Assembly: GCF_002902845.1 (NCBI RefSeq)
Contig: NZ_PPTF01000078.1
Coordinates: 82,563-146,562, forward strand
Length of the DNA stretch: 64,000 nt
Direction: 5' to 3'
DNA from: Chromobacterium sinusclupearum
GTDB lineage: Bacteria; Pseudomonadota; Gammaproteobacteria; Burkholderiales; Chromobacteriaceae
Shown: in pieces, positions 52,370 through 61,168 of the stretch
Position numbering within the stretch: position 1 is the first letter of the stretch
How the letters are laid out: every line of letters begins with the position of its first letter
Made by a program: the position numbers and the translations under genes
Notes under the pieces: generated by a model
Seen by the model: only the letters and a program-made list of their open reading frames with translations
The model's database searches: none
What the model was told of the DNA's origin: nothing

Positions 52370-53686
52370 ATGTCATCTGCAACAAAATGGCTGCTCGCCA
52401 CATCCCTGTGCATGCTGGCAGGGGCAGGCAGCGCAATGGCCGACAGTCTATCCCCGCAAGAAGAGCAGGCCTTGCAACAAATCCGCCAGTTCTACAGCAA
52501 ACAAATTGGCCGCGCGCCGACGCCGCAGGAAGAGCAGGCCATGTTGCAGCAATGGCGGGCAACCATGCTCAATGTCTCAGTCAAAGCGGCACAAATCAAT
52601 GCCATGGCAAGCGGGCAGATATCGCAGGGCAGCGCATCCGCCGGCCCTGAACCCATAACGCCATCCAACTCAAATGAGCAAACCGTGGCTAAGCAATTGG
52701 CCACTCTAGGCAAACCCAAAACTGGCTTCAGCATTGTTCAGGCACGAGATGGACTAAAAATCGATGGGGACAGCTATCTTGACCCCTCGGGGGCCATCCG
52801 CAACTATGCCTTCGACAGCTTGACTGGAGACATTACCTACTCGGTTCAATCGGGCCAGCAACTGGTGTACAAATACCTGCGCGCCGGCAGCCCTGCTGAG
52901 CCCATCACTATCGCCACAGCCCAGCCTTCTGGCAGGATATGGCAAGTCACCACCGCAAGCGGCAAGCAAATCAGTGGCAACACCATTGCCCCCATTCCGA
53001 AGGGCGTCATGGTATCTCGCGGCAGCTCAGCCTTCCGCTATGTACCAGGCTTGGGCGTTAAGTCCGCCTCCATCCCGGACGGCTGGGAAATGGCGCAATT
53101 CCAACGCGGCAATGTGGGCGCAACCAATTTCGTCCTATTGGAAAAGCAATACGTTCATGATGGCGGCTTAGGCGATATTTTCTCAACCGTCAAAAGCATG
53201 GGCGCACTGGTTGGCCTGAACAAAAAAGAAGATTATGCCCTGTTCAATCTGGAAAACAGCAAGCTATATCCACTCAACATCCAGGTTGATGGAAAGATGC
53301 GCAGTGTCATGTCCAATTGCCGTCAAAAAAATGCTCTAGTCAACGAGTGCAGCACGATGACCAGTTACGAGTCGCTCTACACTGACTTGGGCCCGAACTT
53401 TGGCCATTACTACTGGAAAGTAGGCTGGTACAACACGCCGCAAGGCCCGATTGCCATAACGATGGAGAACGGCGTGAATGATGTTTACGTGCTGGACCTC
53501 AATACGGGCAAGAAAGTCTCCGCCTTCCATCGAGGCATGGGTATTACCTCGCTAGCGATGGCTCAGCAGGTGGATGGCCGCGTCAGAATCAATGCCAACT
53601 GGATGTTTGAAGACCACATAATCGAAGACGCGAATAAGCAATTGGCGGAACAAACAGACGTCAACAACGCTGCGTCAGGGCAGTAA
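52370..53686 (+). CDS. secreted protein of unknown function
   Basis: A 438-residue protein starting with a signal peptide (MSSATKWLLATSLCMLAGAGSAMA). An N-terminal helical Gln-rich part (LSPQEEQALQQIRQFYSKQI) precedes a Ser/Pro linker and a long beta-rich domain (IVQARDGLKIDGDSYLDPSG, DYALFNLENSKLYPLN) with two cysteines (MSNCRQK, VNECSTM). I do not recognise a family. Codon use and base composition are more A/T-rich than neighbours, which may indicate recent acquisition. AAAGGAAAATC before the ATG is a good ribosome site. It is monocistronic, ending 5 nt from a convergent NTF2-like gene. Confidence 0.82.
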   Translation: MSSATKWLLATSLCMLAGAGSAMADSLSPQEEQALQQIRQFYSKQIGRAPTPQEEQAMLQQWRATMLNVSVKAAQINAMASGQISQGSASAGPEPITPSNSNEQTVAKQLATLGKPKTGFSIVQARDGLKIDGDSYLDPSGAIRNYAFDSLTGDITYSVQSGQQLVYKYLRAGSPAEPITIATAQPSGRIWQVTTASGKQISGNTIAPIPKGVMVSRGSSAFRYVPGLGVKSASIPDGWEMAQFQRGNVGATNFVLLEKQYVHDGGLGDIFSTVKSMGALVGLNKKEDYALFNLENSKLYPLNIQVDGKMRSVMSNCRQKNALVNECSTMTSYESLYTDLGPNFGHYYWKVGWYNTPQGPIAITMENGVNDVYVLDLNTGKKVSAFHRGMGITSLAMAQQVDGRVRINANWMFEDHIIEDANKQLAEQTDVNNAASGQ

Positions 53687-53691
53687 AAAGA

Positions 53692-54072
53692 TCACAAGGC
53701 AGGCGGCCCCAGATGCTCCTGCAGCAGCCGCCAGCCTTGCGCATCCTTGATCAAGGCGCAACTGCCTCGGCCATGCCCTTCCGCCGCCTGCCCATCCACG
53801 AGGCCGCTCCAGGCGAAATCATAGACGCAGGCGGCGAAGTGTTCTCCCACATGCGTCCAGTGCAGGTCGGCAGTGCGGTATTCTTCGCCGCGTATCCACT
53901 CGAAGGTCTGGCGGATGGCATCGCACACCGCGGCCTTGCCTTTGAACGTGCCATCGGAAAACACGAAACAGGCGTCTTCATGCAGCCAGGGTGCCACTTG
54001 GCGCCAGTCGTGCGTGGCCAAGGCACGTTTATATTGGTCCAAGGCCTGATGCGGAGTAAGGGCGATAGTCAT
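53692..54072 (-). CDS. NTF2/SnoaL-like protein
   Basis: This 126-residue protein has the NTF2-like cone fold pattern: LDQYKRALATHDWRQVAPWL, ACFVFSDGTFKGKAAVCDAI, and a C-terminal GWRLLQEHLG ending typical of DUF4440/SnoaL-type members. Function (enzyme or ligand carrier) is not assignable. The frame is open to 54942, but this is a shadow of the transporter gene; MTIALTPHQALDQ at 54072 is the natural start. It follows the transporter by 8 nt. Confidence 0.8.
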   Translation of the reverse strand: MTIALTPHQALDQYKRALATHDWRQVAPWLHEDACFVFSDGTFKGKAAVCDAIRQTFEWIRGEEYRTADLHWTHVGEHFAACVYDFAWSGLVDGQAAEGHGRGSCALIKDAQGWRLLQEHLGPPAL

Positions 54073-54080
54073 TTCGGCGC

Positions 54081-55217
54081 CTAGTGTTTGGCTCTCAACC
54101 AACGCAGACACACGAACACGCCTATCAAAGCCGCGACGGCCGACATCGTGAAGGTCGGCAGCACCCCGCCATGCGGCCAGATCAAGCCGCCGATCAGCCC
54201 GCCGCCGCTGCCGCCCACGCCAAATGAGGCGATGATGTACAGTCCCTGCGCCCGGCCGTGATGCTGCTCGGCGAACATGCGGTTGATCAGGCCGATGGCC
54301 GAAGCATGATGCAGGGCATAGGTCAGCGCGTGCAACGCCTGGGCAAAGGCGGCGATGGCCGGCGAGGCCAGGCAGGTGGCGATCAGGCCGAAACGCAGCA
54401 CCGCGGCGACCAAAGAGGTCAGCATCAGCGCCTCCAAGCCGAAACGGCGCATGATGCGCGGCATCAGCATGAACACGCCGATTTCCACGATCACTCCCAG
54501 CGCCCACAGCATGCCCACCGCGCCCTTGTCGTAGCCAAAGTCCTTCAAACCCAGCGAGTAAAAAGTGTAGTAAGGCCCATGGGCGAAGGCCTGCAGGAAA
54601 CAGCAGGCAAACAGGGCCATCACCACCGGCTTCTTCAGTGTCTCCCATATCGGGCCGGCCGGTTTGGATCGGCTCTGCGTCACCACATCCGGCACTTTGA
54701 AAGCCGTCAACGCCACGCCTATCAACAAGACCGAGACTATCCATGGCGTGGCGGCGATGCCCATCCAGTCCAACAGATAGCCGCCTGTCATCGCCAGGCA
54801 GACGAAGCCGATGGACCCCCATACCCGCACCCGGCTGTAACGACCGGGGTTTTCGCGGGTGAGATAGGCGGTGCTGGCCTCCACTAACGGCAGCGCCGCC
54901 GCCCAGAAGAAGTGTGACACCGCCAGGCAGACGAATATCCACCAGAAGCCGTTATGCAGGCCCACCAGGCAAAAACTGGCGGCGGACAGGATGGACGTGG
55001 TGATGATGATGTTGCGGCGGCGGCCGCTCTTGTCGGCCAACCATCCCCAAAAACCCGGGGCGACAATCCGGGCAAACGTGGACAGGGCCATCAGGATGGA
55101 AATCTGCCAGGCGCTGAACGACAGCGACTCCAGATACAGGCCCCAGAACGGGCTGAACATGCCCTGGAAAGTGAAATAGGTGAAGTAAAACCCGGCGAAC
55201 GGCAACAACGACTGCAT
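54081..55217 (-). CDS. MFS transporter, 3-phenylpropionate (HcaT)-like family
   Basis: A 378-residue transporter with about 12 hydrophobic helices and the opening FAGFYFTYFTFQGMFSPFWGLYLESL, then GFWGWLADKSGRRRNIII between TM2 and TM3. It matches the MFS_1-like/HcaT family (putative aromatic acid or oligosaccharide permeases in the inner membrane). Substrate cannot be told. It is followed by the small NTF2-like gene and has no obvious catabolic partner. Confidence 0.82.
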   Translation of the reverse strand: MQSLLPFAGFYFTYFTFQGMFSPFWGLYLESLSFSAWQISILMALSTFARIVAPGFWGWLADKSGRRRNIIITTSILSAASFCLVGLHNGFWWIFVCLAVSHFFWAAALPLVEASTAYLTRENPGRYSRVRVWGSIGFVCLAMTGGYLLDWMGIAATPWIVSVLLIGVALTAFKVPDVVTQSRSKPAGPIWETLKKPVVMALFACCFLQAFAHGPYYTFYSLGLKDFGYDKGAVGMLWALGVIVEIGVFMLMPRIMRRFGLEALMLTSLVAAVLRFGLIATCLASPAIAAFAQALHALTYALHHASAIGLINRMFAEQHHGRAQGLYIIASFGVGGSGGGLIGGLIWPHGGVLPTFTMSAVAALIGVFVCLRWLRAKH

Positions 55218-55287
55218 TTTTTATCTTTCTAGTGGTTCCATGCCTGGCACCATCCGGCGCCAGGCCGAACTGGCGCCGCAAATACGG

Positions 55288-55689
55288 CTAATACGACGAC
55301 TTGAAACGAGTGATCTCGCGCCGCGCCTTCTTGGTGGGCCGGCCTTCGCCATGCGGGAAGCTGGCATGCTCGGCCTTCAGCAGCAGCACCCGCTCCGCGC
55401 GCGCAGCGACCGACGCCTCGTCTTCGCGGTACATCAGCACGGCTTCCTTGGCCGGCCGGCGCTGCGTGGCCAGCTGCAGCACTTCCACGTTGTACTCCAG
55501 CTGATTGATGCGCAGGAAAAGCCGGTCGCCCTCTTTCACCACGCGCGACGCCTTGACCCGCTCGCCATTGACCAGCACCCGCCCCAGCTCCAGCGCCTCA
55601 TGCGCCAGCTGGCGGGTCTTGAAAAAGCGCGCCGCCCACAGCCACTTGTCCAGACGGACCTTGCCGTCATCGTGCTCTTGCTGCGCCAT
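55288..55689 (-). CDS. S4 domain RNA-binding protein, Hsp15-like
   Basis: A 133-residue basic protein with an S4 domain at the N-terminus (VRLDKWLWAARFFKTRQLAHEALELGRVLVNG) and a C-terminal Lys/Arg tail (GRPTKKARREITRFKSSY), as in HslR (Hsp15), which rescues stalled 50S subunits carrying peptidyl-tRNA after heat shock. The frame runs far upstream, but the ATG at 55689 overlaps the TGA of the FAH gene (TGATG), showing translational coupling. Confidence 0.9.
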   Translation of the reverse strand: MAQQEHDDGKVRLDKWLWAARFFKTRQLAHEALELGRVLVNGERVKASRVVKEGDRLFLRINQLEYNVEVLQLATQRRPAKEAVLMYREDEASVAARAERVLLLKAEHASFPHGEGRPTKKARREITRFKSSY

Positions 55690-56339
55690 CACGCCACCTT
55701 CCAGCTGGCCGACACCTGGCCATGCAGCTCCAGTTCCAGCGCGTCGCCGGACACGATGCGCGCCACGCCTTCCGGCGTGCCGGTGAAGATCAGGTCGCCA
55801 TCGGACAGGCCGTACAGGCGCGACAGATAGCTGATCTGCTGCGCCAGCGAGAACAGCATCAGCCCGGTATCGCCGTGCTGCCGCAATTGGCCGTTGACGC
55901 GCAGATCGAAAGTCAGCCGCTGCGGATCGGCCACGCCGGCGGCCGGCACCAGCGTGGACACGCATGCCGCGCCGCGGAAGCCCTTGGCCTTGGTCCACGG
56001 ATGGCCCTTGCTCTTGGCCTCGCTCTGTACGTCGCGCGCGGTCAGGTCCAGCCCTATGCCGTAGCCGGCGACATGGCTCAGCGCCTGCTCCGGCGCGATA
56101 TCGTCGCCGCCCTTGCCGATCAGCGCCACCAACTCGCATTCATGATGCACATCGCGGGAATATGCCGGCAGCCGGATAAGGGACGATTCATCCAGCAATG
56201 AGGACGTGGGTTTCAGAAAAACCAGCGGTTCGCTTTCCACCGCATTGCCCAACTCCGCGGCATGCGCGGCGTAATTGCGGCCGATGCAGAAAATATTTCC
56301 CACCCGAACAGGCTGTAAACCAAGTTTTACACTTGCCAT
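55689..56339 (-). CDS. fumarylacetoacetate hydrolase family protein
   Basis: This 216-residue FAH-fold protein (like E. coli YcgM and human FAHD1, acylpyruvases) has FCIGRNYAAHAAELGN, LVFLKPTSSLLDESSLIRLP, HHECELVALIGKGG (metal glutamates) and GLDLTARDVQSEAKSKGHPW, ending TGTPEGVARIVSGD. It likely hydrolyses acylpyruvates or decarboxylates oxaloacetate in the cytoplasm. It is coupled to the S4-domain gene by a 1-nt stop/start overlap. Confidence 0.9.
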   Translation of the reverse strand: MASVKLGLQPVRVGNIFCIGRNYAAHAAELGNAVESEPLVFLKPTSSLLDESSLIRLPAYSRDVHHECELVALIGKGGDDIAPEQALSHVAGYGIGLDLTARDVQSEAKSKGHPWTKAKGFRGAACVSTLVPAAGVADPQRLTFDLRVNGQLRQHGDTGLMLFSLAQQISYLSRLYGLSDGDLIFTGTPEGVARIVSGDALELELHGQVSASWKVA

Positions 56340-56473
56340 TGCAATTCCTCATGACTTGTTCTGTCAATTATCCCACAGCGAGATGCAAAAGCCATACTTT
56401 GGCGCAGTAGGCGCTTTGGCACTCTTGTGCATTGCAACAACAGAAGCCGTCGATTTCCCGCCAGCCACTGTTT

Positions 56474-56502
56474 TTGACAGCTGTATGGCGTGAAAATGTC
56501 AT
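56474..56502 (+). promoter_or_regulatory. candidate phaC promoter
   Basis: A consensus -35 TTGACA (56474-56479) and TGTCAT (56497-56502) lie exactly 17 nt apart, 107 nt before the phaC start. TGACA/TGTCA also form a dyad. The -10 matches 4 of 6 consensus bases. Confidence 0.45.
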
Positions 56503-56608
56503 GCGATCCTGTTACAGTTTGCAGGTACATCTGCTTGACTATGCATTCCAGACAGACAGATTCAGACAGGCTTCGATAACGATTTAAGTACGTATCAGGA
56601 GATTCATC

Positions 56609-58381
56609 TTGTCCCAGAATAACACCGCCTCGCTGGAAGATTTTTTCGCCGGGCTTTCCGCGGCCAACCAGCAATGGATGCAGCAGTTTGTCAATTCCCT
56701 GTCGCTTGGCCAGGGCCAGGCCGATGCCTCCCATCCGCTGACCGGCGCCTGGTCGCAGCTGATGAGCCAGACCAACCAGCTCTTGCAGCTGCAATCCAGC
56801 CTCTACCAACAGCAACTGGGCCTGTGGACGCAATTCCTAGGCCAAACCGCCGGCAACGACGCCTCCGCGCCGTCGGCTAAGCCGAGCGACCGCCGCTTCG
56901 CCTCGCCGGAATGGGATGAACATCCTTTCTACAGCTTCCTCAAGCAGAGCTATCTGCAAACCTCCAAGTGGATGATGGAGCTGGTGGACAAGACCCAGAT
57001 CGACGAAACCGCCAAGGACAAGCTGTCCTTCGCCACTCGCCAGTACCTGGACGCCATGGCGCCCAGCAACTTCATGCTGACCAACCCCGACGTGGTCAAG
57101 CGCGCCATCGAAACCCAGGGCGAAAGCCTGGTGGAAGGCATGAAGAACATGATGGAGGACATCCAGAAGGGCCATATCTCGATGTCCGACGAGAGCAAGT
57201 TCGAAATCGGCAAGAACCTGGTGGTGACGCCGGGCGAGGTGGTGTTCCGCAATGAACTGATCGAACTGATCCAGTACACGCCGACCACCGAAAAAGTCCA
57301 CGAAAAGCCTTTGTTGTTCGTGCCGCCGTGCATCAACAAGTACTACCTGATGGATCTGCAGCCGGACAACTCCATGGTGCGCCACTTTGTCGGCCAGGGT
57401 TACCGCGTCTTCCTGGTCAGCTGGCGCTCTGCCGTACCCGAGATGAAGAACTTCACTTGGGAAACCTATATCGAGAAAGGCGTGTTCGCCGCGGCCGAAG
57501 CGGTGCAGAAGATCACCAAGCAACCGACCATGAACGCGCTGGGCTTCTGTGTGGGCGGCGTCATCCTGACTACCGCGCTGTGCGTGGCCCAGGCCAAGGG
57601 TCTGAAATACTTCGACTCCGCCACCTTCATGACGTCGCTGATCGACCACGCCGAACCGGGCGAGATCTCATTCTTCATCGACGAGGCGCTGGTAGCCAGC
57701 CGCGAAGCCAAAATGGCTGCCGGCGGCATCATCAGCGGCAAGGAAATCGGACGCACCTTCGCCAGCCTGCGCGCCAACGACCTGGTGTGGAACTACGTCG
57801 TCAACAACTACCTGCTGGGCAAGACTCCGGCGCCGTTCGACCTGCTGTACTGGAACAACGACGCGGTGGACCTGCCGCTGCCGATGCACACCTTCATGCT
57901 GCGCCAGTTCTACATCAACAACGCGCTGATCACCCCGGGGGCCATCACGCTGTGCGGCGTGCCGATCGACATCTCCAAGATCGACATCCCGGTGTATATG
58001 TTCGCCGCGCGCGAAGACCATATCGTGCTGTGGAGCTCCGCCTACTCCGGCCTGAAATATCTGAGCGGTGCCCCGAGCCGCCGCTTTGTCCTGGGCGCAT
58101 CCGGCCACATCGCCGGCTCGATCAACCCGGTCACCAAGGACAAGCGCAACTACTGGACCAACGAGCAGCTGCCGGTCAATCCGGAAGAATGGCTGGAAGG
58201 CGCGCAAAGCCATCCAGGCAGCTGGTGGAAAGACTGGGACGCCTGGTTGGCCCCGCAATCCGGCAAGCAGGTTCCGGCACCCAAGACGCTGGGCAGCAAG
58301 GAACTCCCACCGCTGCAGCCGGCGCCGGGCAGCTATGTGCTCGCCAAGGCGATGCCTCCCGTCGCCGCCGCCTTGAACTGA
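56609..58381 (+). CDS. phaC: class I poly(3-hydroxyalkanoate) synthase
   Basis: Class I PHA synthase of 590 residues. The lipase-like box GFCVGG has the catalytic Cys314, with Asp470 in REDHIVLW and His500 in SGHIAGS. It polymerises 3-hydroxyacyl-CoA into polyester granules. The sequence is strikingly similar to the Chromobacterium violaceum enzyme as I recall it. The start here is TTG at 56609, with AGGAGA 6 nt upstream; the first in-frame ATG is codon 24 (56678), inside the conserved N-terminal region and without a ribosome site. The TTG adds MSQNNTASLEDFFAGLSAAN. phaA follows 67 nt later, so the pair form an operon; phaB is not in the window. Confidence 0.95.
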   Translation: MSQNNTASLEDFFAGLSAANQQWMQQFVNSLSLGQGQADASHPLTGAWSQLMSQTNQLLQLQSSLYQQQLGLWTQFLGQTAGNDASAPSAKPSDRRFASPEWDEHPFYSFLKQSYLQTSKWMMELVDKTQIDETAKDKLSFATRQYLDAMAPSNFMLTNPDVVKRAIETQGESLVEGMKNMMEDIQKGHISMSDESKFEIGKNLVVTPGEVVFRNELIELIQYTPTTEKVHEKPLLFVPPCINKYYLMDLQPDNSMVRHFVGQGYRVFLVSWRSAVPEMKNFTWETYIEKGVFAAAEAVQKITKQPTMNALGFCVGGVILTTALCVAQAKGLKYFDSATFMTSLIDHAEPGEISFFIDEALVASREAKMAAGGIISGKEIGRTFASLRANDLVWNYVVNNYLLGKTPAPFDLLYWNNDAVDLPLPMHTFMLRQFYINNALITPGAITLCGVPIDISKIDIPVYMFAAREDHIVLWSSAYSGLKYLSGAPSRRFVLGASGHIAGSINPVTKDKRNYWTNEQLPVNPEEWLEGAQSHPGSWWKDWDAWLAPQSGKQVPAPKTLGSKELPPLQPAPGSYVLAKAMPPVAAALN

Positions 58382-58448
58382 ACCGAATATAGAGTCCCGC
58401 AGAGACGCGGTCCGCCGAATGGCTGACCGTCCATTACAGGAGAAAGAC

Positions 58449-59627
58449 ATGGAAGTAGCAATCGTAGCAGCGCAACGCACCGCCATCGGCAGCTTCGGCG
58501 GCGCGCTGGCCAAGATTCCGGCGCCGGAACTGGGCGCCACCGTGATCAAGGCCCTGCTGGAAAAAACCGGCGTCAAGCCGGAGCAGGTCAGCGAAGTGAT
58601 CCTGGGCCAAGTGCTCACCGCCGGCAGCGGCCAGAACCCGGCGCGTCAGGCGCTGATCAAGGCCGGCCTGCCGGTCACCACCCCGGCCACCACGCTGAAC
58701 GTGGTGTGCGGCTCCGGCCTGCGCGCCGTGCATCTGGCGGCCCAGGCCATCCTGGCTGGCGACGCCGAGATCATCATCGCCGGCGGCCAGGAAAGCATGT
58801 CGCTGTCCCCGCACATCCTGCCGGGCTCGCGCGACGGTTTCCGCATGGGCAACGCCCAGCTGGTGGACACCATGGTGAACGACGGCCTGACCGATGCCTA
58901 CAATGCCTACCACATGGGCATCACCGCCGAAAACGTCGCCGCCAAGTACGACATCAGCCGCGAAGAGCAGGACGCGCTGGCGCTGCAATCGCAGCAACGC
59001 GCCGCCGCCGCCCAGAAGGCCGGCAAGTTCAAGGACGAAATCGTCCCGGTGCTGGTGCCGCAACGCAAGGGCGACCCGCTGGCTTTCGACGCCGACGAGT
59101 TCATCAAGCATGACGCCAGCGCCGAAGGCCTGGGCAAGCTGCGCGCCGCCTTCAAGAAAGATGGCACCGTCACCGCCGGCAACGCCTCCGGCATCAACGA
59201 CGGCGCGGCCGCCGTGATGCTGATGTCCACCCAGAAGGCCGATCAGCTGGGCCTGAAGCCGCTGGCCATCATCAAGGGCTACGCGCTGACCGGCTGCGAA
59301 CCGGAAATCATGGGCATCGGCCCGGTTGCCGCCACCCGCAAGACGCTGGCCAAGGCTGGCTGGAAGGTGGAAGACCTGGACCTGGTGGAAGCCAACGAAG
59401 CTTTCGCCGCACAAGCACTGGGCGTGGCGAAAGAGCTGGGCTGGGGTCCGGACAAGGTCAACGTCAACGGCGGCGCCATCGCGCTGGGCCACCCGATCGG
59501 CGCTTCCGGCTGCCGCGTGCTGGTGACCCTGCTGCATGAAATGCAGCGCCGCAGCGCCAAGAAGGGCTTGGCCACGCTGTGCATCGGCGGCGGCATGGGC
59601 GTGGCGCTGGCAGTCGAGCGTCCGTAA
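58449..59627 (+). CDS. phaA: acetyl-CoA acetyltransferase
   Basis: A 392-residue biosynthetic thiolase. NVVCGSGLRAVHLAA carries the acylated cysteine, GHPIGASGCRV and CIGGGMGVALA the other active-site residues. It condenses two acetyl-CoA to acetoacetyl-CoA for PHB synthesis. The start MEVAIVAAQRT at 58449 follows ACAGGAGAAAGAC; a start ten codons earlier lacks conserved sequence. Next to phaC, so called phaA. Confidence 0.95.
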   Translation: MEVAIVAAQRTAIGSFGGALAKIPAPELGATVIKALLEKTGVKPEQVSEVILGQVLTAGSGQNPARQALIKAGLPVTTPATTLNVVCGSGLRAVHLAAQAILAGDAEIIIAGGQESMSLSPHILPGSRDGFRMGNAQLVDTMVNDGLTDAYNAYHMGITAENVAAKYDISREEQDALALQSQQRAAAAQKAGKFKDEIVPVLVPQRKGDPLAFDADEFIKHDASAEGLGKLRAAFKKDGTVTAGNASGINDGAAAVMLMSTQKADQLGLKPLAIIKGYALTGCEPEIMGIGPVAATRKTLAKAGWKVEDLDLVEANEAFAAQALGVAKELGWGPDKVNVNGGAIALGHPIGASGCRVLVTLLHEMQRRSAKKGLATLCIGGGMGVALAVERP

Positions 59628-59654
59628 GCGCGCGGCCTGACAGCCTCATGAACC

Positions 59655-59690
59655 AACCCGCCGGTTTTCTTGCCGGCGGGTTTTGTTTTT
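59655..59690 (+). terminator. intrinsic terminator after phaA
   Basis: AACCCGCCGG (59655-59664) pairs perfectly with CCGGCGGGTT (59673-59682) and is followed by TTGTTTTT. Confidence 0.9.
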
Positions 59691-59710
59691 CCTGAAGACA
59701 CCGGCTCTCG

Positions 59711-59854
59711 CTAGCAGTCCAAACGTATTCCCAAACGCCGCTCCAGCTCCCCGCGCAAAGCCTGCACGTCATTGCGCTCGTCGTCGTGGAAATCGGAACC
59801 GTATTTATCGGTGGTCAGCACGCCGTCGAAATCGAAAAACACCGCCTGGATCAT
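59711..59854 (-). pseudogene. N-terminal remnant of a HAD-superfamily hydrolase
   Basis: A 47-codon minus-strand ORF, MIQAVFFDFDGVLTTDKYGS then DFHDDERNDVQALRGELERR, has the HAD nucleophile motif DFDGVLT, but ends at a TAG just before the phaA terminator. Real HAD enzymes of this type have about 200 residues, so this looks like a truncated gene. Its ATG overlaps the TGA of phzF (ATGA). It may be a decaying gene cut by rearrangement next to the pha locus; I see no continuation in other frames downstream. Confidence 0.65.
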
Positions 59855-60663
59855 GCCGCCCCGCCATCGATTGCGCAGCAGCGGCCGCCCACGCTGACGT
59901 CAGCGCCATCATAAACCGCGCTCAACTCGCAGGGATTGCCCAAACCATCGCCCTGATGCAGCGTGAGGCTGCGCCGCAGGTGCAGGCTCAACGCCGCCGC
60001 GGCGACGCCGGTGGCAGCATCTTCCAGCGCCGGATCAAGATGGTTGAAATTGCGGCCTTGATACAGGCCATCGGCCAAACGCACATAGGCATAGCAGCCG
60101 TTCACGCCCGCTTCCTTGCCCCAGGCGGCGATGCGAGCCAGATCCGGCGTCAATTGCCGCAAGCGCGCCACGCTGTCCAACTCCACCAGCAGCTTGGGAC
60201 TGCCGGCCGAAGCCAAGGCCGCAGTGGAGACGAAGGCATCGGCCGGGCAGCCCAAAACATCGGACAGCCAGGCCTGCGATGGCGAAGCGCCCGCAACGGC
60301 TTGCTCGCGCAAACGAAACAGGATAATCCCGCCCTCCTCGCTCACCTGCAGGCGCAAACCACTGGCGGTACGCAAAAAAGCCGGCAACTGCCCATCGCGC
60401 TGCCGCAGCCATGCCGCCGCGGCCAGCGAAGCATGCAGGCACAGCGTGCTGCGCGCATGGGGGTAGTAGTAATCCAGCGTGGCCGCCTCGTCCGGCTCCA
60501 CGCCAGGATCGACGAATACGCAAGCCGGCGCGGACAGGTTGCGCGCATGCGCCTGACGCCGCTCCACGCTGAGTCCTTGCACATGCTCGCTGTGGCACAC
60601 CAGCGCCAGATTGCCGCTGTCCGGCGTTCTGCCGAAACAACGGAATGCATTCTCTCTCAACAC
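59851..60663 (-). CDS. PhzF family isomerase-like protein
   Basis: This roughly 270-residue PhzF/diaminopimelate-epimerase-fold protein starts with GTG at 60663 (VLRENAFRCFGRTPDSGNLALV), with the family GN motif, LDYYYPHARSTLCLHASLAAA and DPALEDAATGVAAAALSLHL. No other phenazine genes are here, so the name PhzF is only a family label; the reaction may be an isomerisation of an unknown substrate. A TTG at 60699 would add 12 residues but lies further from the GGGG ribosome site. Its end overlaps the HAD remnant. Confidence 0.82.
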   Translation of the reverse strand: MLRENAFRCFGRTPDSGNLALVCHSEHVQGLSVERRQAHARNLSAPACVFVDPGVEPDEAATLDYYYPHARSTLCLHASLAAAAWLRQRDGQLPAFLRTASGLRLQVSEEGGIILFRLREQAVAGASPSQAWLSDVLGCPADAFVSTAALASAGSPKLLVELDSVARLRQLTPDLARIAAWGKEAGVNGCYAYVRLADGLYQGRNFNHLDPALEDAATGVAAAALSLHLRRSLTLHQGDGLGNPCELSAVYDGADVSVGGRCCAIDGGAA

Positions 60664-60742
60664 CTGTCCCCTTATCTTGGCGCGATTGCCACGCAGCAAC
60701 CATAATAATTAAAATGCATAAATCATCATTCTAACCCTGCCC

Positions 60743-61168
60743 ATGATCTCGCCGGAAATCACCATCCATAAGCACGTTCCCGCCGATGCGGCAAGCGCCA
60801 TCGAAAACGGACTGAACCGTTACAACGATGAAATCACCGGCTACAACGACCGCCAGCCGCTGGCTGTGCTGGCGCGCGATCCAGCAAGCGGCGAGGTGCT
60901 AGGCGGCGCATATGGCCGCAGCTCGCTGGGCCTGCTGTTTCTCGACCTGTTCCATCTCCTGGAATCGTTACGCGGCCAGGGGCTGGGCCGCAGGATATTG
61001 GCAGCCTTTGAAGAAGAAGGCCGCCGCCGCGGCTGCAAACATGCCGTGCTGTACACCATCAGCTTCCAGGCGCCCGGCTTTTACCAAAAGCACGGCTGGC
61101 AGGTGTTTGGCGAAATCCCATGCGATCCGCCGGGTCACAGCCGCCTCTTCCTGCGCAAGGCGTTATAA
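60743..61168 (+). CDS. GNAT family N-acetyltransferase
   Basis: A 141-residue GNAT protein with the acetyl-CoA-binding R-G-x-G-x-G loop in LRGQGLGRRIL, a following amphipathic helix (AAFEEEGRRRGCKHAVLYT) and FYQKHGWQVFGEIP. Substrate unknown. The gene stop codon TAA lies at the edge of the MITE-like element at 61166-61248. It is divergent from the phzF gene. Confidence 0.82.
   Translation: MISPEITIHKHVPADAASAIENGLNRYNDEITGYNDRQPLAVLARDPASGEVLGGAYGRSSLGLLFLDLFHLLESLRGQGLGRRILAAFEEEGRRRGCKHAVLYTISFQAPGFYQKHGWQVFGEIPCDPPGHSRLFLRKAL

Noticed and set aside
53692..54942. Fusion of the NTF2-like protein to a long N-terminal part
   Set aside because: The upstream part is an out-of-frame reading of the MFS transporter; a natural ATG exists at 54072.
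56416..56430. Sigma-54 promoter (TTGGCAC...TGC) before phaC
   Set aside because: The distance between GG and GC is one base short of the required spacing, which normally abolishes activity; a 17-nt-spaced TTGACA promoter lies downstream.
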